The translations under genes were made by a program, and so were the position numbers. From contig OW051473.1 of NCBI GenBank assembly GCA_932521025.1, forward strand, positions 2,170,001 to 2,234,000: DNA of 64,000 nucleotides, read 5' to 3'. The number at the start of each line of letters is the position of its first letter. Within the stretch, counting starts at the first letter, position 1. This document shows positions 11,175 to 23,452 of the stretch, piece after piece. The notes under the pieces were generated by a model that made no database searches, was not told where the DNA came from, and saw only the letters and a program-made list of their open reading frames with translations. This DNA comes from Oscheius onirici (lineage: Eukaryota; Nematoda; Chromadorea; Rhabditida; Rhabditidae).

Positions 11175-14100
11175 CACTGAAACCAGGAACTGAAACCAAG
11201 GAGATAAAAATGAAAGGAACAAATGCGTAGCTTGAGAGGCGGGAAAAAATGAAGCCATTTGTGAAGAAGGGGGAACCCACAACGCGTCAGAAGGCAATCC
11301 ATCTACGAGAGGGGACTATGTATCCCAAAGGATAAATTGATCGTGGGGATATTTTGGGACCGAACGTACGACGAGTAGCTACAAATAGCAGTCTGCATTT
11401 ATCCCTGCATTACATTTAGCAGATAAGGGAAAAAGATACACTGAATCATATAAGATAGCCACCAGGCCCAACCACGTCTACCGTATTCAAAAAGAAAAAC
11501 GTAACAAAAGGAGAGGATCGCTTCATGGCTTTTATAGCTATGATCAATTTGTAGGAGCAGTCAGATCTAAAACGGTGACATACTGAGCGTTGGCTTGTTA
11601 GTGGCCTGTACCCAGCAGTCTTCCCCTCAAATTGGAACGAACTCGAGAACTCTGAGCTTTTCAGCGATTAATCCCGGGAAAGCTCATTTCGAGCGGAGAT
11701 CAATCTGGAGAGAAGGTAATTCCGGAGTGGGGGGACAAAGCCAAGTCTGCCGCATAAGGAAATGGACTTGGGGGAGGAACTTTTGGTCGCCTCTCCACGG
11801 GGTAAACAAGTCGGCAATAATTGACCAAGAGAGCAGGTGCTAACTACTTCATGAGACATGGCGTCAGTTTTTAGTTGTTAGCGGGTGGAGAGCGGGTTGA
11901 CCGATCGGGCGCTTCTATCCGGGTGGGATATGCCACAGAGCTACTATGCGAAACAGCTCACGGAGAATAGATAACCTTAAAGTATTGACCGCGTATCCGA
12001 CCAAGTTCAATCAAACTAGTAAGAAAGGTCTGGAGCAGGTTAGTCATACTATGTGGCAGTCTCTTGCTCTCCTCCGTCATCCGTTGTTAATTATCTTCCT
12101 TCGTTAACGCCCACGGCCATTTTCGCCCTAGCTAGATCGATGGGTCTTTATTTAAATAATGACCTATTTGAGCACAGAAGAAGCTAGTTTTGGAAAAACT
12201 ATGGTCGGCATGCACGATGAACTGAATCCTGTTGAATCAAGTGGTGAATCGAGAGCAACCATCGGATATTTGAACCAGCGGTCTAACTACGCAATCTTTT
12301 AAACTAGCTCAACAGATAACGATGAAAATATCAACTTTTTCTTAAGAAAGGTCACATTTATATGGAACAAACCTGGTGTAAATCCTTTGAGAGTTAAATG
12401 GCAATTATTGTTGAACGAAGTGAACCAAGTCCTACCGTAATCCATGAACTGAAACCACATCTCAGGATGCAAAAGATCCTGCATGCAAAAGACACTTTAC
12501 GCAATCCCCCCGAAACTGCCATATGGCTGTCGTTTATTCTCAAGGGTATTATAGTAGAAGTGTGAAAACAAAGACACTGGGATACAGAAGAGGACATCAA
12601 ACTGAACGATAATGATAGGATTTCGAGAAAGACAACGGATAGCTGTTATGTCTGAGACCTTCAGACTAACACAACTTGTGGTGAACACAAAGATTTGGTT
12701 TTATATTCAAGTTTATTCTGAAATAAGAGAGAAATAACAATGACCACTCAGTGTGGTAACCAAGAACAGAACTCTAGAATTGGGGACATCCAAAGACGGC
12801 AGGTAGTACAATTGGGTTGCTGACAACAATGTTTGCAACTAATGCATCAGCCGGTAAAATATTGCGCCCAAATACATCTTACCGGGTATTCTTCGTTACT
12901 CCCGTTGCTCACCTCACGTTATATCGTTCACCTTTTGATTCCATCCCATTTGAATCCACCAATTCTGTCATAATCGTTGCCTTTCTCTCGCACCAATTTT
13001 ACCTCATTTGAATTGCCTCTGGTACGCGCGGGCTCACAACTTTAAATCAGGGTTCCCTCTCACTCAGTTAGTTTTTCTCTGCTCTTGCAGATTTCTCGTC
13101 TTTTCTTCTCTTCGGAGATAAGGCTTCAATTCTTTGGTAGAATATTGTCTAGCTATTTGCTACTCAGATTGCGTATCATTTTGTTAAAACGTTTTTCTGA
13201 ATATTTGTCTTGTTCAAGACTAAATAAATTGCTTTGTGAAGAAAAGTGTTCTTCTGACGAATTCTAAGCCGTTTTTTCTTCATTTCTTCACGTTTCTTTC
13301 TCGAGAGCTCTCTTTTTCTATCTCGCAAGTCTAGGCCAGCTTAGCCAACTTTGTAAAGTTCCACAGTAGACAGTATGAGGATGCAACAGACACCTTGAAA
13401 TACGACCAAACGTTTGGATGTTTACAGTGTTTACTTCTTCGATTATTACTTCTACCACATCCATTTAACGTTTTGTTGGTAGCGAACGCTTTCGACTCAG
13501 TATGCTCGAATAGATAAGTCAACCTCAGCTCTTTGAAAGAGTTGCACATCTATGTCTTATTCCAAATGTTCTAAATTTACTGCCAGTCAACGCAAGAAAT
13601 CTCCTTGTTTGCAGTGCTTTCACTTGGCTTCCGGCATCAATTACAAACAACGCAATTAGTCGGTACTCTTGTTACTAATTGCAGCACACTTGCGTTTCTC
13701 AGCACGCTTTTTGTGATTTTGCAAAAGTCATCATGTTTTCTTTCGACAGATGCGTAGACATACTTCCTAGTTCCTACAAAAATTGGCAATAAAATAATTG
13801 GTATCATCAAAGTTAGGCGCTCTTTGTCAAATATAAAAGAATACAGTGTTTGTGTTGAACCAACTGAATCAAATACTCCGTTCATTGTGTATTGTTTTTA
13901 TTATTTCGTTGTGGTACATGTTTCTTTCTAGTTATAAGTCGTTTTTTTTCTTTAAACGGAACAACAAACAGTATGCGAACGATACTAACAAACTTGTTTC
14001 TAAACAATCTAAAAACTCCCACTCTTTTCTTTATGTTTATAGTGTTTTGGCATTTCCAAATGAGTTGTTTTCATTATTCATCTAAGATTTCGTGATCCGC

Positions 14101-14233
14101 CTTATCTGGGAAACAATTAACAAACTTGGCGTTACACATTGATAAAGCCAGTTACGCACACCTCCTCCAATCAGTAGCGGTTCATAGAAAACACCTCATA
14201 CTTCATCTTGTTAGCCTTTTCAGACAAGTTCAG
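11175..14233. other. 3-kb region without a supported gene
   Basis: All frames are short. Hydrophobic minus-strand frames at 13637-13885 and plus-strand frames at 13846-14095 could be remnants of serpentine receptors like the gene that follows, but no receptor motif or linked splice sites were found. Confidence 0.4.
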
Positions 14234-15685
14234 ATGTTCTTCAACTCTGTTTGTCTTATCTTCATTCGAGCCTGTTCCGGATGTTCTATTTTCATCAACG
14301 CAACGCTGATACCACTGATTTGGTACAGGTACAGTAATAAAAATGTCATGAGATAAGTACTAAATTCAGATCAAGCTTGGAAATTGGTAGTTACCGTCAT
14401 CTTCTTTTGGCATACAGTATCTCCACTCTGGCGTTTGCGGCGATTTCATTCTTAACCGTGCCAGTAAGTTTTTACCCAGCCAAGGGGGGGGGGGGGGGGC
14501 TGGAACTCTCGGGTGTTGGGACGCCTGAAAATCCGGCAACAAATCTTGGTTGGGCCGGGGTTCAAACCGGCACATCTTCTCTCCTTAATGGGTATGCCTT
14601 TAGCCGTTTTTTAGCCTGATATTACTTGTGTGGGCAGACCTTGGTACTTGGGATCTGTTGAACATTATGAAGTTCAGATTTTTGCTCCTACCAGCGCTGG
14701 ATGGATCATGTTTGCAGCACAAAACATATTTCCTCAACATATTGGTAGCTGGCTGAGTGTACTGTTGTGTGGATGCTACGTGGTACAGATCTCAGTAATT
14801 ACACTGTCGTTCTATTACCGATATCTGGTAGTATGCAGGTAAACAGGTTTAAAAGTTAGTCAGCAGTCTGCTTTAAGACCAAGTCGCTTGTACTGGTTCC
14901 ACAACCCACCTAATCTTTTCGTCCTTCTTAGCATTTGCTTTTTCTTTTGTATCCTCTGGACTGGAGTGACGGCCTTTTTTCTCCGTCCCACACAAGTTTT
15001 AAACTCTGTATTCGGAGAGCGAGTGTATTCAATCACACAACAAGATATCGAGAATGTTTCCTACATTGCTGGCATTGCTTACGTAAGAGCCATCATAAGC
15101 TAATATTTTCCTGTTTAGAAAAACGGGGAGCTGTTATGGGAGTATGTTTTCATATTCTCGTGTAGAATTTTCACGGTTGCAATCTCTTCAGGAGTCATTC
15201 TCTTCAGTGTGCATCGCATATTGAAAAAGTTCAAAAGCTATACAAACTTATCGTCAAGACGAGAACGTATGATGAAAATCCACAGCAAACTATTCAATCT
15301 GCTTCTGATACAGGTTTGATGAAGATTTCACATGATATTCTAACGAATAGACTCTTGTACCGCTTATTATGGTCTACTTTCCGGCAGTTTGTAGCTACAT
15401 CTTTGGTTTTTTGCGGATATCATGCTCGCCTCTCACGATCCTCTTCTCAACCGCATTATCGCTGGCTCAAGTGATTGATCCACTTCTAATAATCTTCGTA
15501 ATTTCCGACTACCGAAGAGCCTTTCTGAAATTCTTGGTAAGAACTATTTCAGCGCTCAATGCTTGTTTCAGCTACGACATATTCCATTGAAAGAACCTCG
15601 CGAGCCAAACCTATTTGCTTCATCGGAGAGGTCCTCCACACCCAGGAACAAATTTTCTAACATAGAAAGTCAAAATATTCTCTGA
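14234..15685 (+). CDS. Seven-transmembrane chemoreceptor, Str-like
   Basis: This is a G-protein-coupled receptor of the nematode serpentine chemoreceptor type, acting in the plasma membrane of sensory neurons. Exon 1 (ATG 14234) carries TM1. After an intron the next exon has the GSYRHLLLAYSISTLAF TM2 region. The third exon starts near 14638 and includes TM3 with SFYYRYLVVCR. Exons 4 and 5 carry TM4 and TM5 and a basic loop ending KIHSKLFNLLLIQ. The exon at 15351-15539 has TM6 and TM7 with the diagnostic DPLLIIFVISDYRRAF. A final exon encodes a Ser/Pro-rich tail ending at 15685. The DPL...YR signature points to Str or a near relative. The 14466-14637 intron holds a G16 run and a tRNA-derived repeat. 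Confidence 0.8.
14484..14499 (+). repeat. Homopolymer run of 16 G
   Basis: Uninterrupted G run inside the second intron of the chemoreceptor, next to a tRNA-derived repeat. Its length may be unreliable in the assembly. Confidence 0.9.
14500..14605 (-). repeat. tRNA-derived short repeat, copy A
   Basis: On the minus strand it contains AGAAGATGTGCCGGTTTGAACC, close to a pol III B box, followed by GCCGGATTTTCAGGCGTCC. A second copy at about 27545-27660 shares AGAAGAT, TGCCGGTT, GAACC and ATTTTCA in the same order. The shared order of motifs and the B box suggest a SINE-like family derived from a tRNA. No clear target duplication was found. Confidence 0.5.
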
Positions 15686-16767
15686 ATTGTACATAACAGA
15701 ATTTATTGACAGATATATATTAGATTCATGCATGAGAGAACTTTGTAGAAGGAAAAAAATTTTGTTGTTAAAAAGTCTGTTAACAATCTATTGCATCCAA
15801 AGTTGTCCTATGTTAGCATGAGAAGCTCTTCTTAAATCAGCTCCTCTCAAGTTGATGGATCTACCAGTGTAGTGATTCACAGTATTAAATAAATGATTAT
15901 CAGTGTTGCTCCGGCTATCAACGTCGTTAAAAGTGTATCTGAATAAAGGCCGATCCTTGTTACTAGTCAAACTAACTGTTTTTCATTTCCTAGAGTGAAC
16001 GTCTTACTGCTGGACTTTGTGGAACTGCTGTAAACTTTGTTGTATCCTTGAACTCTACTGGTAATTATTGGCACTGAATAAACAAGAGCCCTGTAAGTTC
16101 ATGCATTAGAGGACGTTGCAGAATGAAAAAAACTTACAAAAAAGCAGACAGGAGTAGGAAGATCATAACCAACTTCATTGCAGACTGGGAAGTAGTCAAG
16201 GGTTACCCGCTTTTATGACAGCTCGCTTTACAGCATTTTCGAGAGCCAGAATACGTGGAACTCAAAACTCTCCTTCGAATTTTACTTTCCGCTTATCTCA
16301 CCTTTTGCTCACTGTTGTCTGCTGTTCCTGACTCATACTGCGCAAAAAGTGAACAGCTGCTGTTGCTGAGAAGGAAGTGTTTTCTCACGAGTACTCAACT
16401 ATATACTTTGTAATTTATCGAGGACTGCAACCATTTGCAGTCATCAATCCAACTTCGGAAATATCCGTTAACTCGCAGCGCCGGCGCATAGCTCTTCCAA
16501 CCACCATCCTCTTATAAACTTCTCTGGTCATGTAATCAAGATTAAAAGACACGTGGTTCACACTTCTAATCCGTGCTATTTTTGTTCCCCAAAGAAAATA
16601 GATTCTGTCTCATCGTGTAAGAAGATTTGACTGCCAGTCGTAAAAAGACTCTTTCTCAATCAGTCATGCTGGGGATTCATTCACTGAGTGCATCCCCAGA
16701 TGTGCTCTTTCATTCTTCGACCTCCTCCGGTGTTCTGTGTGCTCTGAAAGACCGAATCCTGTAGATG
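15686..16767. other. Intergenic, no gene recognised
   Basis: No frame above noise with splice support. The sequence near 16680-16767 probably includes the 5' UTR of the next gene. Confidence 0.4.
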
Positions 16768-17318
16768 TTATGTTATCACTTCTAATAGTGGCGAATGATA
16801 CATCAAATCTACAGGATACGAACGACAGACCCTTCTACCCCATTTTTGTTGATATCAATTACACAACCGGTTTCACTGGGGTCATCATCACAATGTTTCT
16901 CCTTCTTTTTCTCCCAGCTATCTTTTGCTTTACCCACACCGACCTAATGGAAGTAATTCGTGACAATGATCAGCATCGAAGAAATAATGTACAGTGGACA
17001 AGAGAACTCGAGTCAAGACTTCCACCTGTAGGCTATGTAGCAGGAGAGTGAGTGCGGTTTTCTAAAATGACTGTTTTCAAGACCAATCCGATCACGTTTT
17101 TGGGAGCGAGTAAACCCATACGAACAGATATTTTTCGATGAAAATGGACTCCCATATCAGGTGAAGAGAAAGAAACTCGTTTTGACCTTAATTTTCAGCA
17201 GCCATGGAGATTCAACTACCATCCCGTTACTTTGGGGGGAGTGTATAAAATGCGAGCAATGACAAGAAGGATACAACAAGAAAGAACTCAACGAGTTAAC
17301 CTAAGGAAGTATTCCTAG
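16768..17318 (+). CDS. Single-pass membrane protein, unknown
   Basis: I do not recognise the family. Three exons are in phase: 16768-17048, about 17082-17159 and about 17201-17318. The N-terminal 35 residues are hydrophilic, with an Asn-rich NDTSN sequon. One strong membrane segment follows (GVIITMFLLLFLPAIFCF, residues about 39-56). The C-terminal part is about 105 residues, Arg-rich and probably cytosolic, with PWRFNYHPV and ending RVNLRKYS. The total is about 160 residues. The start is the first ATG that keeps a short hydrophilic N-terminus. The basic tail after the membrane segment suggests an N-out, C-in orientation. It is coded on the same strand as the chemoreceptor. Confidence 0.5.
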
Positions 17319-17527
17319 TTTAAAACATAAACGAACGGCGGCGTTATAAATGAAACTAAACGAATGCTCGCCAGATCCATAGAGTCCATTTCACGCCTGA
17401 TTTTCCTCACAAAGAAAGTTTTCTACAGTTAATGTCTCACAAAGTACTATTTGAAACATTTTACTTAAAAAAATTGGAAAAGTTTATTTCACCAAGTTCG
17501 CTTCCAAATGCTTCAAAATGTTATGGC

Positions 17528-18352
17528 TCAATAGAGATCTTTCGGATGACTTCTTCTGCGACGTCTGTTCAGGACAATGGGATGAACTCCAGGAATACGG
17601 GACCAGAGGACGTTCTGTAGAACGTACGCTACTCCAGGACGAGAAGATTCAATCTCTCTTTCAATGAGAGAGCGCTTCTGAACGGGTGATTTGTCGTAGC
17701 TGTAGGCGATGTTTATCAGCTCGGCGTTCTTATCTTCAATTTCTTGGAAAGGTGCTGATTCTAGTTCGTGCCGCAGTTGCACCAGATTAAGAGGGTGCAG
17801 ACTTGGGTACAAGGTGCGAAGTGTATGTTGAAGCTCTGGACTGAAGCTCTGAAAACACCAAAAAGGTTACTGTCTACAAGCTACAAACCATCAATTCTTC
17901 GGGAACCTCAGACATCTTTTGGCGCTCTGTCGTATGAGGACACTTGGCCACTTTTCTGACAGCAAGACTTGCTCTCGAAATTTCGTGAGGCCTTCTTCCC
18001 TGTACTTCCATATTGTGATGCTCGTACTCTCGCTCTTTTTCCAAAAACCATTTCAAAGAGCTCTGAACAATTTTATATTCAAAGACGAAGAAAGAACCAA
18101 CCTCGACATTGTTTTCGTCTGCCCACCGTCGCATTTTTTGATTCCTCTCCTGTCTGCTCAACATTTCATCTGACAAGAGCTGCTTGATCTCATATTGAGC
18201 ATGAGGACCATGTCCTCTGAGAATCATGTGTATGATATCCGAATAGTGATTATCGAGATGTTCGCTAGAGATGGCTCCTGAGATTTTTGATATTTTTAGA
18301 ATCAAAATTTCTTACCAACTAAGAACAACAGACAGAGAGCAGAATAGGACAT
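17528..18352 (-). CDS. Secreted nematode protein, unknown family
   Basis: The ATG at 18352 starts a signal peptide, MSYSALCLLFLVG, split by a short intron. Three further exons follow (about 18280-18111, 18070-17890 and 17848-17530). The mature part is helical and charged, with MRRWADENNVE near the end of exon 2, a RRPHEISRASLAVRKVAKC segment, and a strongly basic C-terminus with NRRRRRSHP. Only one Cys is seen in the mature part, so disulfides are unlikely. The helical build with an RWAD motif is loosely like SXP/RAL-2-type secreted nematode proteins, but I would not assign it. Splice borders are canonical and in phase (TTTTCAG, ATTGTTCAG, CTCAG). Confidence 0.6.
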
Positions 18353-18963
18353 TTTGAGACTGAAGAGACGGCTCTATCGTGCCACTTATAGGAAGTCTGG
18401 AACGGCAAGATAAGACAAGATCGATTTGGCACTTTTTGAGTGGGAGATGGGTGGAGAAGCTATTAACCAAGGAAGGTGTGGGTTGCTTAGAGGAAGTGAA
18501 TCAACGGATCGTCATTGTCTTTGCTCTGGACTGCCAACCTTTTTATGTTCGCCGCCTTATTTTTAGCCTATCAGCGGGACAACAGAAGATAGAAACATCA
18601 GCTGGTTTAGATCTTTTCAGACCAGCAAGAAAAACTCTGAATGTTGAAAGCGGCTTTGGCTGCAAGGTCTTTTTGAATGACAGCTTTAAATAACAGAAAA
18701 CTACGAAACGGCTAGCAGATAACCCACAGACAGACTTTTTTATCTTCGGACCATGCAATCTTCGTCCGATATCAGTCTGCCCTTTAACCGTCTGTCTAAA
18801 AATATGAATAATGATACGCGTCTCAGGTGTTCCTGGTACGAAATACCCTTCTTTGTGGATAGCATTTTTGGAAAAAAAAGTGAAAACTTTATTGAGATGT
18901 GGAGCCAGAAAATTATCAATATTTTGTATAGGATCGAGTTCAATAAAAATGACAAAGTCGAAG
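18353..18963. other. Intergenic, no gene recognised
   Basis: This lies between two minus-strand genes. Only short unlinked frames are present. The 5' flank of the gene ending at 18352 should hold its promoter. Confidence 0.4.
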
Positions 18964-19612
18964 TCAAAAATCGTGTATCTGACGTGGTCCCATTGGAGGA
19001 AGATCAGGGATGGGGATCTGCATCTGTTTCAGGAACATTGTGAAACACTTGTAGAGCAGGAAGAATAAAGCCATAAAGAAAATGATTCCTAAACCTTAAA
19101 CTGGAAATATTCGAGAGTTCAATTTGACTTATCTTGAAGAAATTAACCTCGATCGAGGAATCTTCATCTTCTTTCAGCTGACACACGCAATCCGTTCCAC
19201 AATAACCGTCGTGAATCCTGAAAACCATTTTTACGTCTCGAGTTTCCTAATTTTTATGGCAGAATATGTAAACCTTACGTTATGAATGCGTCATCACCCA
19301 CGTAATGATCCCAGCATCCACATCGTCGGCGAGAGAACGAGTACGCTGTATTGCGACTGCTTAAGCGCCTTTGAATGTCTGAAAACGTACAATATATACA
19401 ATGTACAATAGTTTATGTAAAAAATCGTTATTCAGCTCTCACTATGACCAACACATTAAAAGAAACACAATAAAACAAAGAACAGAACGAACAAGGACCA
19501 AGAATGTACTTCGAGTCTCAGAAATGAATAGCAGTCTAATTTACTTGTAAATAAGGCTAATTTTGCCACAAATCCGATCAAGTAGGCGTTGTTCTCGGGA
19601 AGATATCGGCAT
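18964..19612 (-). CDS. Small Cys-containing single-pass membrane protein
   Basis: The family is unknown. Exon 1 starts at ATG 19612 with MPISSREQRLLDRICGKISL. Exon 2 (about 19381-19279) follows TTTTCAG and is Arg/Ser-rich with a CGCWDHY motif. Exon 3 (about 19219-19149) encodes HDGYCGTDCVCQLKEDED. The last exon (about 19083-18964) carries a membrane segment, FFMALFFLLYKCF, then a Pro-rich tail ending RQIHDF. The total is near 110 residues. The Cys cluster followed by a membrane segment suggests a small type I or tail-anchored protein. Donors are canonical, but the acceptor before exon 4 is the least certain border. Confidence 0.45.
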
Positions 19613-20267
19613 GATGGTTCAGAGAAAGAATGCTATTGCAGTGAAAAGATTTCACACATTTATTGATGTACCAATAGATGGTCTGCTTTCCCACCGTCTG
19701 AAACTAGACTTGAAACGCAGAATACTATACACTATTTGATATCCCAAACTTCGAGAAACTTTAATTACGGAAAAATGGGAAAACATGGGTATTTTTCTGA
19801 TTTCTTATTCATTCCTTACTTAGTACTAAAACAAACTAAAAAATCATTATATTATGAGTACCTATATTTTTGTCCCAACTCCTCCTCAGCTAAGTCTGGA
19901 ACGTTGGACCTGAACGGGCCGCCCGGCCCGGGCCCGGCCCGTTCCCAACTCTGGTCTTGACTTGCAATTTGCAACAGCATTTCACAGTTAGAGTGCACCG
20001 AGAGTACAGCTGTCAAAAACCTCAACGTGCAATAAAAACAAGAACAGTCAGCTGGGCATGTCCGCACTCCCACAAAAAACGGTTTTCACAGTATCGCCTT
20101 GCAAACGGTTGTGCCTGGACCATCTTTCCGCAAAGACAGTTTTCGACAACTTTATTATGGTCTACAGAATAAAATATGGTTATGTTGTAGATTATGATCT
20201 TCGCAGAATTTCCAGCTCACTGCTTCTGCTCACTGGAAGTAGAATATTGGACTGCAAAGAAGGATAC
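19613..20267. other. Intergenic with GC palindrome
   Basis: AT-rich sequence with no supported gene. It holds the 33-bp GC palindrome listed separately at 19912-19944. Confidence 0.4.
19912..19944. repeat. GC-rich palindrome
   Basis: GAACGGGCC at the left is the exact reverse complement of GGCCCGTTC at the right, and the interior is also C/G palindromic (GCCCGGCCCGGGC). It would form a very stable hairpin and stands out from AT-rich flanks. Its design (simple palindromic units) resembles the interior of the hAT MITE at 4.0 kb, but no terminal repeat or target duplication could be defined. Confidence 0.8.
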
Positions 20268-21391
20268 TCACTGATGTTTTGCTAGATACGTTTTGTAAAT
20301 GGTCGACACGTGATCATCAACGATGGAGTCGACAGTAGGGCTTGGATTAGTTCGCTTCTTACCGCGGCAAAAGTTTTGCGAATCATTCACCGGGCGTTCC
20401 CCTGCGTATAGGCGAACATCTTTAGTCTCCGCTGAGCTGTTGTCGACGAAAGTCATATTGCAATTTCCAGATACCTGAAGTTTAATCTTTTGCAAGCCGA
20501 GACGAGATTATTCTTGTTAATTCTTAGGCTTATGTTACCTGGTTCATCGGCATGGCACTTCCAAGAGAATCGGAAGAAAGAGTCGGAAGGGTTTGCGTTC
20601 CAGAGACGGGCTCGTTTCCGTTCAATGGCAATGGCAACTTTGAAGCCGAATCGTTTTCGGTCTGCATGTATCGACGTCGTTTCTATGAACTTATTATTAG
20701 GCCTAAGGCTGGCTTACCATCAAAGGAGAATCAGAGAGCTGAGCTCTCTGCAAGAACTCACGAGACGTTCTGAGGAATGGCTTCAGATGTTCAACTACTT
20801 CCATTGCCACGGTAGGAGCAAGTAGACAAAAGTCGGAAACTTTCTTCTTGCCAATGTATTGGCTGTTGAGTGACTTCTCGTCCCCATTGAAAAGAAACAT
20901 GAAGGCCAGTTTTCTAATGTGCTCAAATAGCGCCGAAATAGGCGTTTCTCCAGTTACATGTACGACGTCAACTATCGGCTGATTCTCCTTGTAAACATTG
21001 AGCACCATATGTTGAATACACAACAGTTCAAAGTCCTTGATGAACTTGTCGATGTCAGCCGTTATGATGTTCCCATCTTTTGGGAAGTCCATCAGCATCT
21101 TCGCAAGGCGAATGAAAGTGTTTTTGTAGCCCACTTCCTGCTGGTAAGACGATTTTCTCTTGGGCATCAGACTCGGTGGAGCTCGATGTTCAACTTTGCG
21201 CTTGGGCAGAATGATTGCAACCGGAGGCGGTCGGGCCGGCAACTGGCAGTTTCATTAATGTTCACTCATTAAAATATATTTTTATAAAAACAAACCTGTG
21301 TCTCAGAGAAGAGGTGCTTGATGAGAGCAATTACAGTATTGCTGATGAGGTGGTCCAGTGGCTCCAGTCTACGTTCGTCGTAAGGATCCAT
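20268..21391 (-). CDS. Hypothetical protein, four exons, probably nuclear
   Basis: I do not recognise it. The exon with ATG 21391 (MDPYDERRLEPLDHLI) ends at a GTTTGT donor near 21296; its frame stays open upstream to a CAG near 21447, so the start could be earlier. The main exon (about 21243-20718) encodes roughly 175 residues: a basic Pro/Lys stretch (PPPVAIILPKRKVEHR) and then a helical domain with YKNTFIRLAKMLMDFPKDG and LRKLAFMFLF. Two small exons follow, Ser/Pro-rich and then Lys/Asp-rich with GKKRTNPSPT, ending STIYKTYLAKHQ at 20268. The basic patches suggest a nuclear role. No enzyme motif is visible. Confidence 0.55.
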
Positions 21392-22260
21392 CTCCGCTGA
21401 GAGAACAGACTTGTGCAATGGATTGATGAGAAGGCGAAAGGGGGCCTGTGAACCATCGATTCAAAATTGTGCCAGTGGAACGGCCTGCGTGATCGCAGTT
21501 TATACAAGAGGCACGAGACTAATGATTTTTGGCTGTCCGATTCATGCTAAGATGAGTAACCGTCTAGGACTAGACGACGAGTCGACTTGATATTCAAGTG
21601 GGAATGATGCACCTTTTGTTCTCTAAAATTAACCCAAATTTTGCGAGCAGAGGGCAGGATGACGTTCTGTGAACTACAGTATGATAATTCTTTGTCCTAA
21701 TTAATATCGTTTACTTGTCGGCCATACGTACTAGAATTTCAGGATACCATCTTACGAATCCTATTACTACTAAAGCGCGATGGTCTGTGGTGGACTCTGT
21801 GTATTTGTTTGTGGAGTTGTCTGGGACATGTTAGGTTGATGGGACTAAACATGAAGGAAAACTTTAAAAAAGCCAAGTAATGGCCAGATCACAAAGTGGG
21901 CCAATACAACGGAAAAGCACCTTTCGAAAATCTTCTTACGTTTAATTATTTTTTCAAAACTTCTGCATCCCCCACCCACTCAAAATATTAGATCTCCACG
22001 TCCAGACTTTGAATAAACCGTTGTTGTCAATATAAAAAACGCCCAGAACACTCACTGAACAACTAGTTGGATTGGTCCTGAAGTCTCGAAGTGTTTGATT
22101 GACTCCGAAGTCTGAGCACCACTAGCAAGGCCGGTTCGTTGTGAAGAGAACATATCACTCCACCATCTGTTTAAATGAGTCGGCCAAGGGCGCATGCTGT
22201 GAGTCATTTTTTTGGTGTTCCCGCCTCTCTAAGTTTATTCGACACAACGCTGTAGCTACA
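21392..22260. other. Divergent intergenic region
   Basis: This separates a minus-strand and a plus-strand gene, so it should contain both promoters. No definable motif and no RNA gene were found. Confidence 0.4.
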
Positions 22261-22846
22261 ATGACGTCGGTAAGTCGCGTTTTGGTAGAACGTTTCAAAT
22301 GTAAACCCTATTCAGCTTGTCATTTGTCTCCTGATCGCCGGTATGAGTGCAATCCCCGAAGAAGAGTACATCTACGACGAAAGCCCGGCCATGACAGTTC
22401 GGATTAACTATGCAGTTCATTGTCACTACTCCCACATCTTTCATTATTGTCTTTTAGTTCGTGAGGTAGCCAATTTTTTGGGTCATTTCAGTGAAAAGCG
22501 TTTAGATGGCAACCAAGTCTTACAACGTTCTCTTCGAAGATGACGGATACGCATTCCAAACAGCCAAAAGCAGCTTCTTTATTCCAGACCGTGAGCCAAG
22601 CAGTGGTGTTTTCTATGAGGAGTACGAGCTTTACTTATTCTCCAACTGTTCTTCTGACGGACAGTACCGCTTCAATGTAGGTTTTGCTTATTTGTTTTGA
22701 TATACAGACTTCAGGAACCCGTTGGTTTGGAACGCTGCGCTGACGGAACTTGTCTTTGTGAACTGCGAGTTTACTTCATAATCTTCACCAAATGGACCTC
22801 CCACTCCGATCAACACTTGATTTATGTCACTCATTCTGACTCTTGA
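22261..22846 (+). CDS. Small secreted protein, unknown
   Basis: The first exon is only nine bases (ATGACGTCG) before GTAAGT. The second, after TTCAG, completes a signal peptide (LVICLLIAGMSAIP) and an acidic start with EEEYIYDESPAM. A third exon beginning near 22506 encodes a Phe/Tyr-rich segment with SYNVLFEDDGYAFQ and YEEYELYLFSNCSSDG. The last exon follows ACTTCAG near 22715, carries the Cys-rich ERCADGTCLCELR and stops at 22846. The total is near 125 residues, with four Cys in the last half. The third exon's acceptor (GTTTAG) is inferred. I do not know the family; the product is probably extracellular. Confidence 0.5.
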
Positions 22847-22964
22847 TTGCAATTTGCTTGCTCTGAAAATTTGTAAACCTATCTTTGGCTATCTGGGCTA
22901 TTGGACGCTGATTTATAATGAACACATCAGAAAACTCTCGACTATCGGCTCTCGTTTCTTTTTC

Positions 22965-23452
22965 TTTCGCTTCTTCTCTCTCGACTCTCCTCTCTTGTCT
23001 CTGGACTTTTTCGACTCTCGTCTCTCTTCTCTCGACTCTCGGCTCTCGTCTCTCCTCTCCTCTCCTCTCCTCTCCTCTCCTCTCTCAACTCTCCTCTTTC
23101 TGTTTTTCTCTCGACTGTTTCTCTCGACTCTCGACTCTTTCCTCTCGATTCTCGTCTCTCTTCTCTTCTCTCGACTCTCTTCTCTCGATTATCCTCTCTC
23201 GACTCTCGTCTCTCTTCTCTCGTCTTTCGTCTCTCTTCGCTTCTCTCGGCTCTCTCCTCGATTATCCTCTCTCGATTCTCGTATCTCTTCTCTCTCAACT
23301 CTCCTCTCTCTTTTTTCCTCTCGACTCTCTTCTCTCTTCTCTCTCAACTCTCGACTCTCCTCTCTTTTTTTTCTCTCGACTCTCTTCTCTCGACTATCCT
23401 CTCTCGACGCTCTCTTCCCTCGACTCTCGTCTTTCGTCTCTCTTCTCACGGT
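22965..23452 (+). repeat. Pyrimidine-rich minisatellite, CTCTCGACT units
   Basis: About 490 bp built of imperfect units CTCTCGACT, CTCTCTTCT and CTCTCGATTATC, plus a pure (CTCCT)n block near 23050-23085. One strand is almost entirely pyrimidine. Long open frames on both strands here are a consequence of the repeat and do not encode a real protein. Confidence 0.95.

Noticed and set aside
13637-14095. Hydrophobic frames that might be further chemoreceptor exons
   Set aside because: No receptor motif, no phase-compatible splice sites, and opposite strands overlap.
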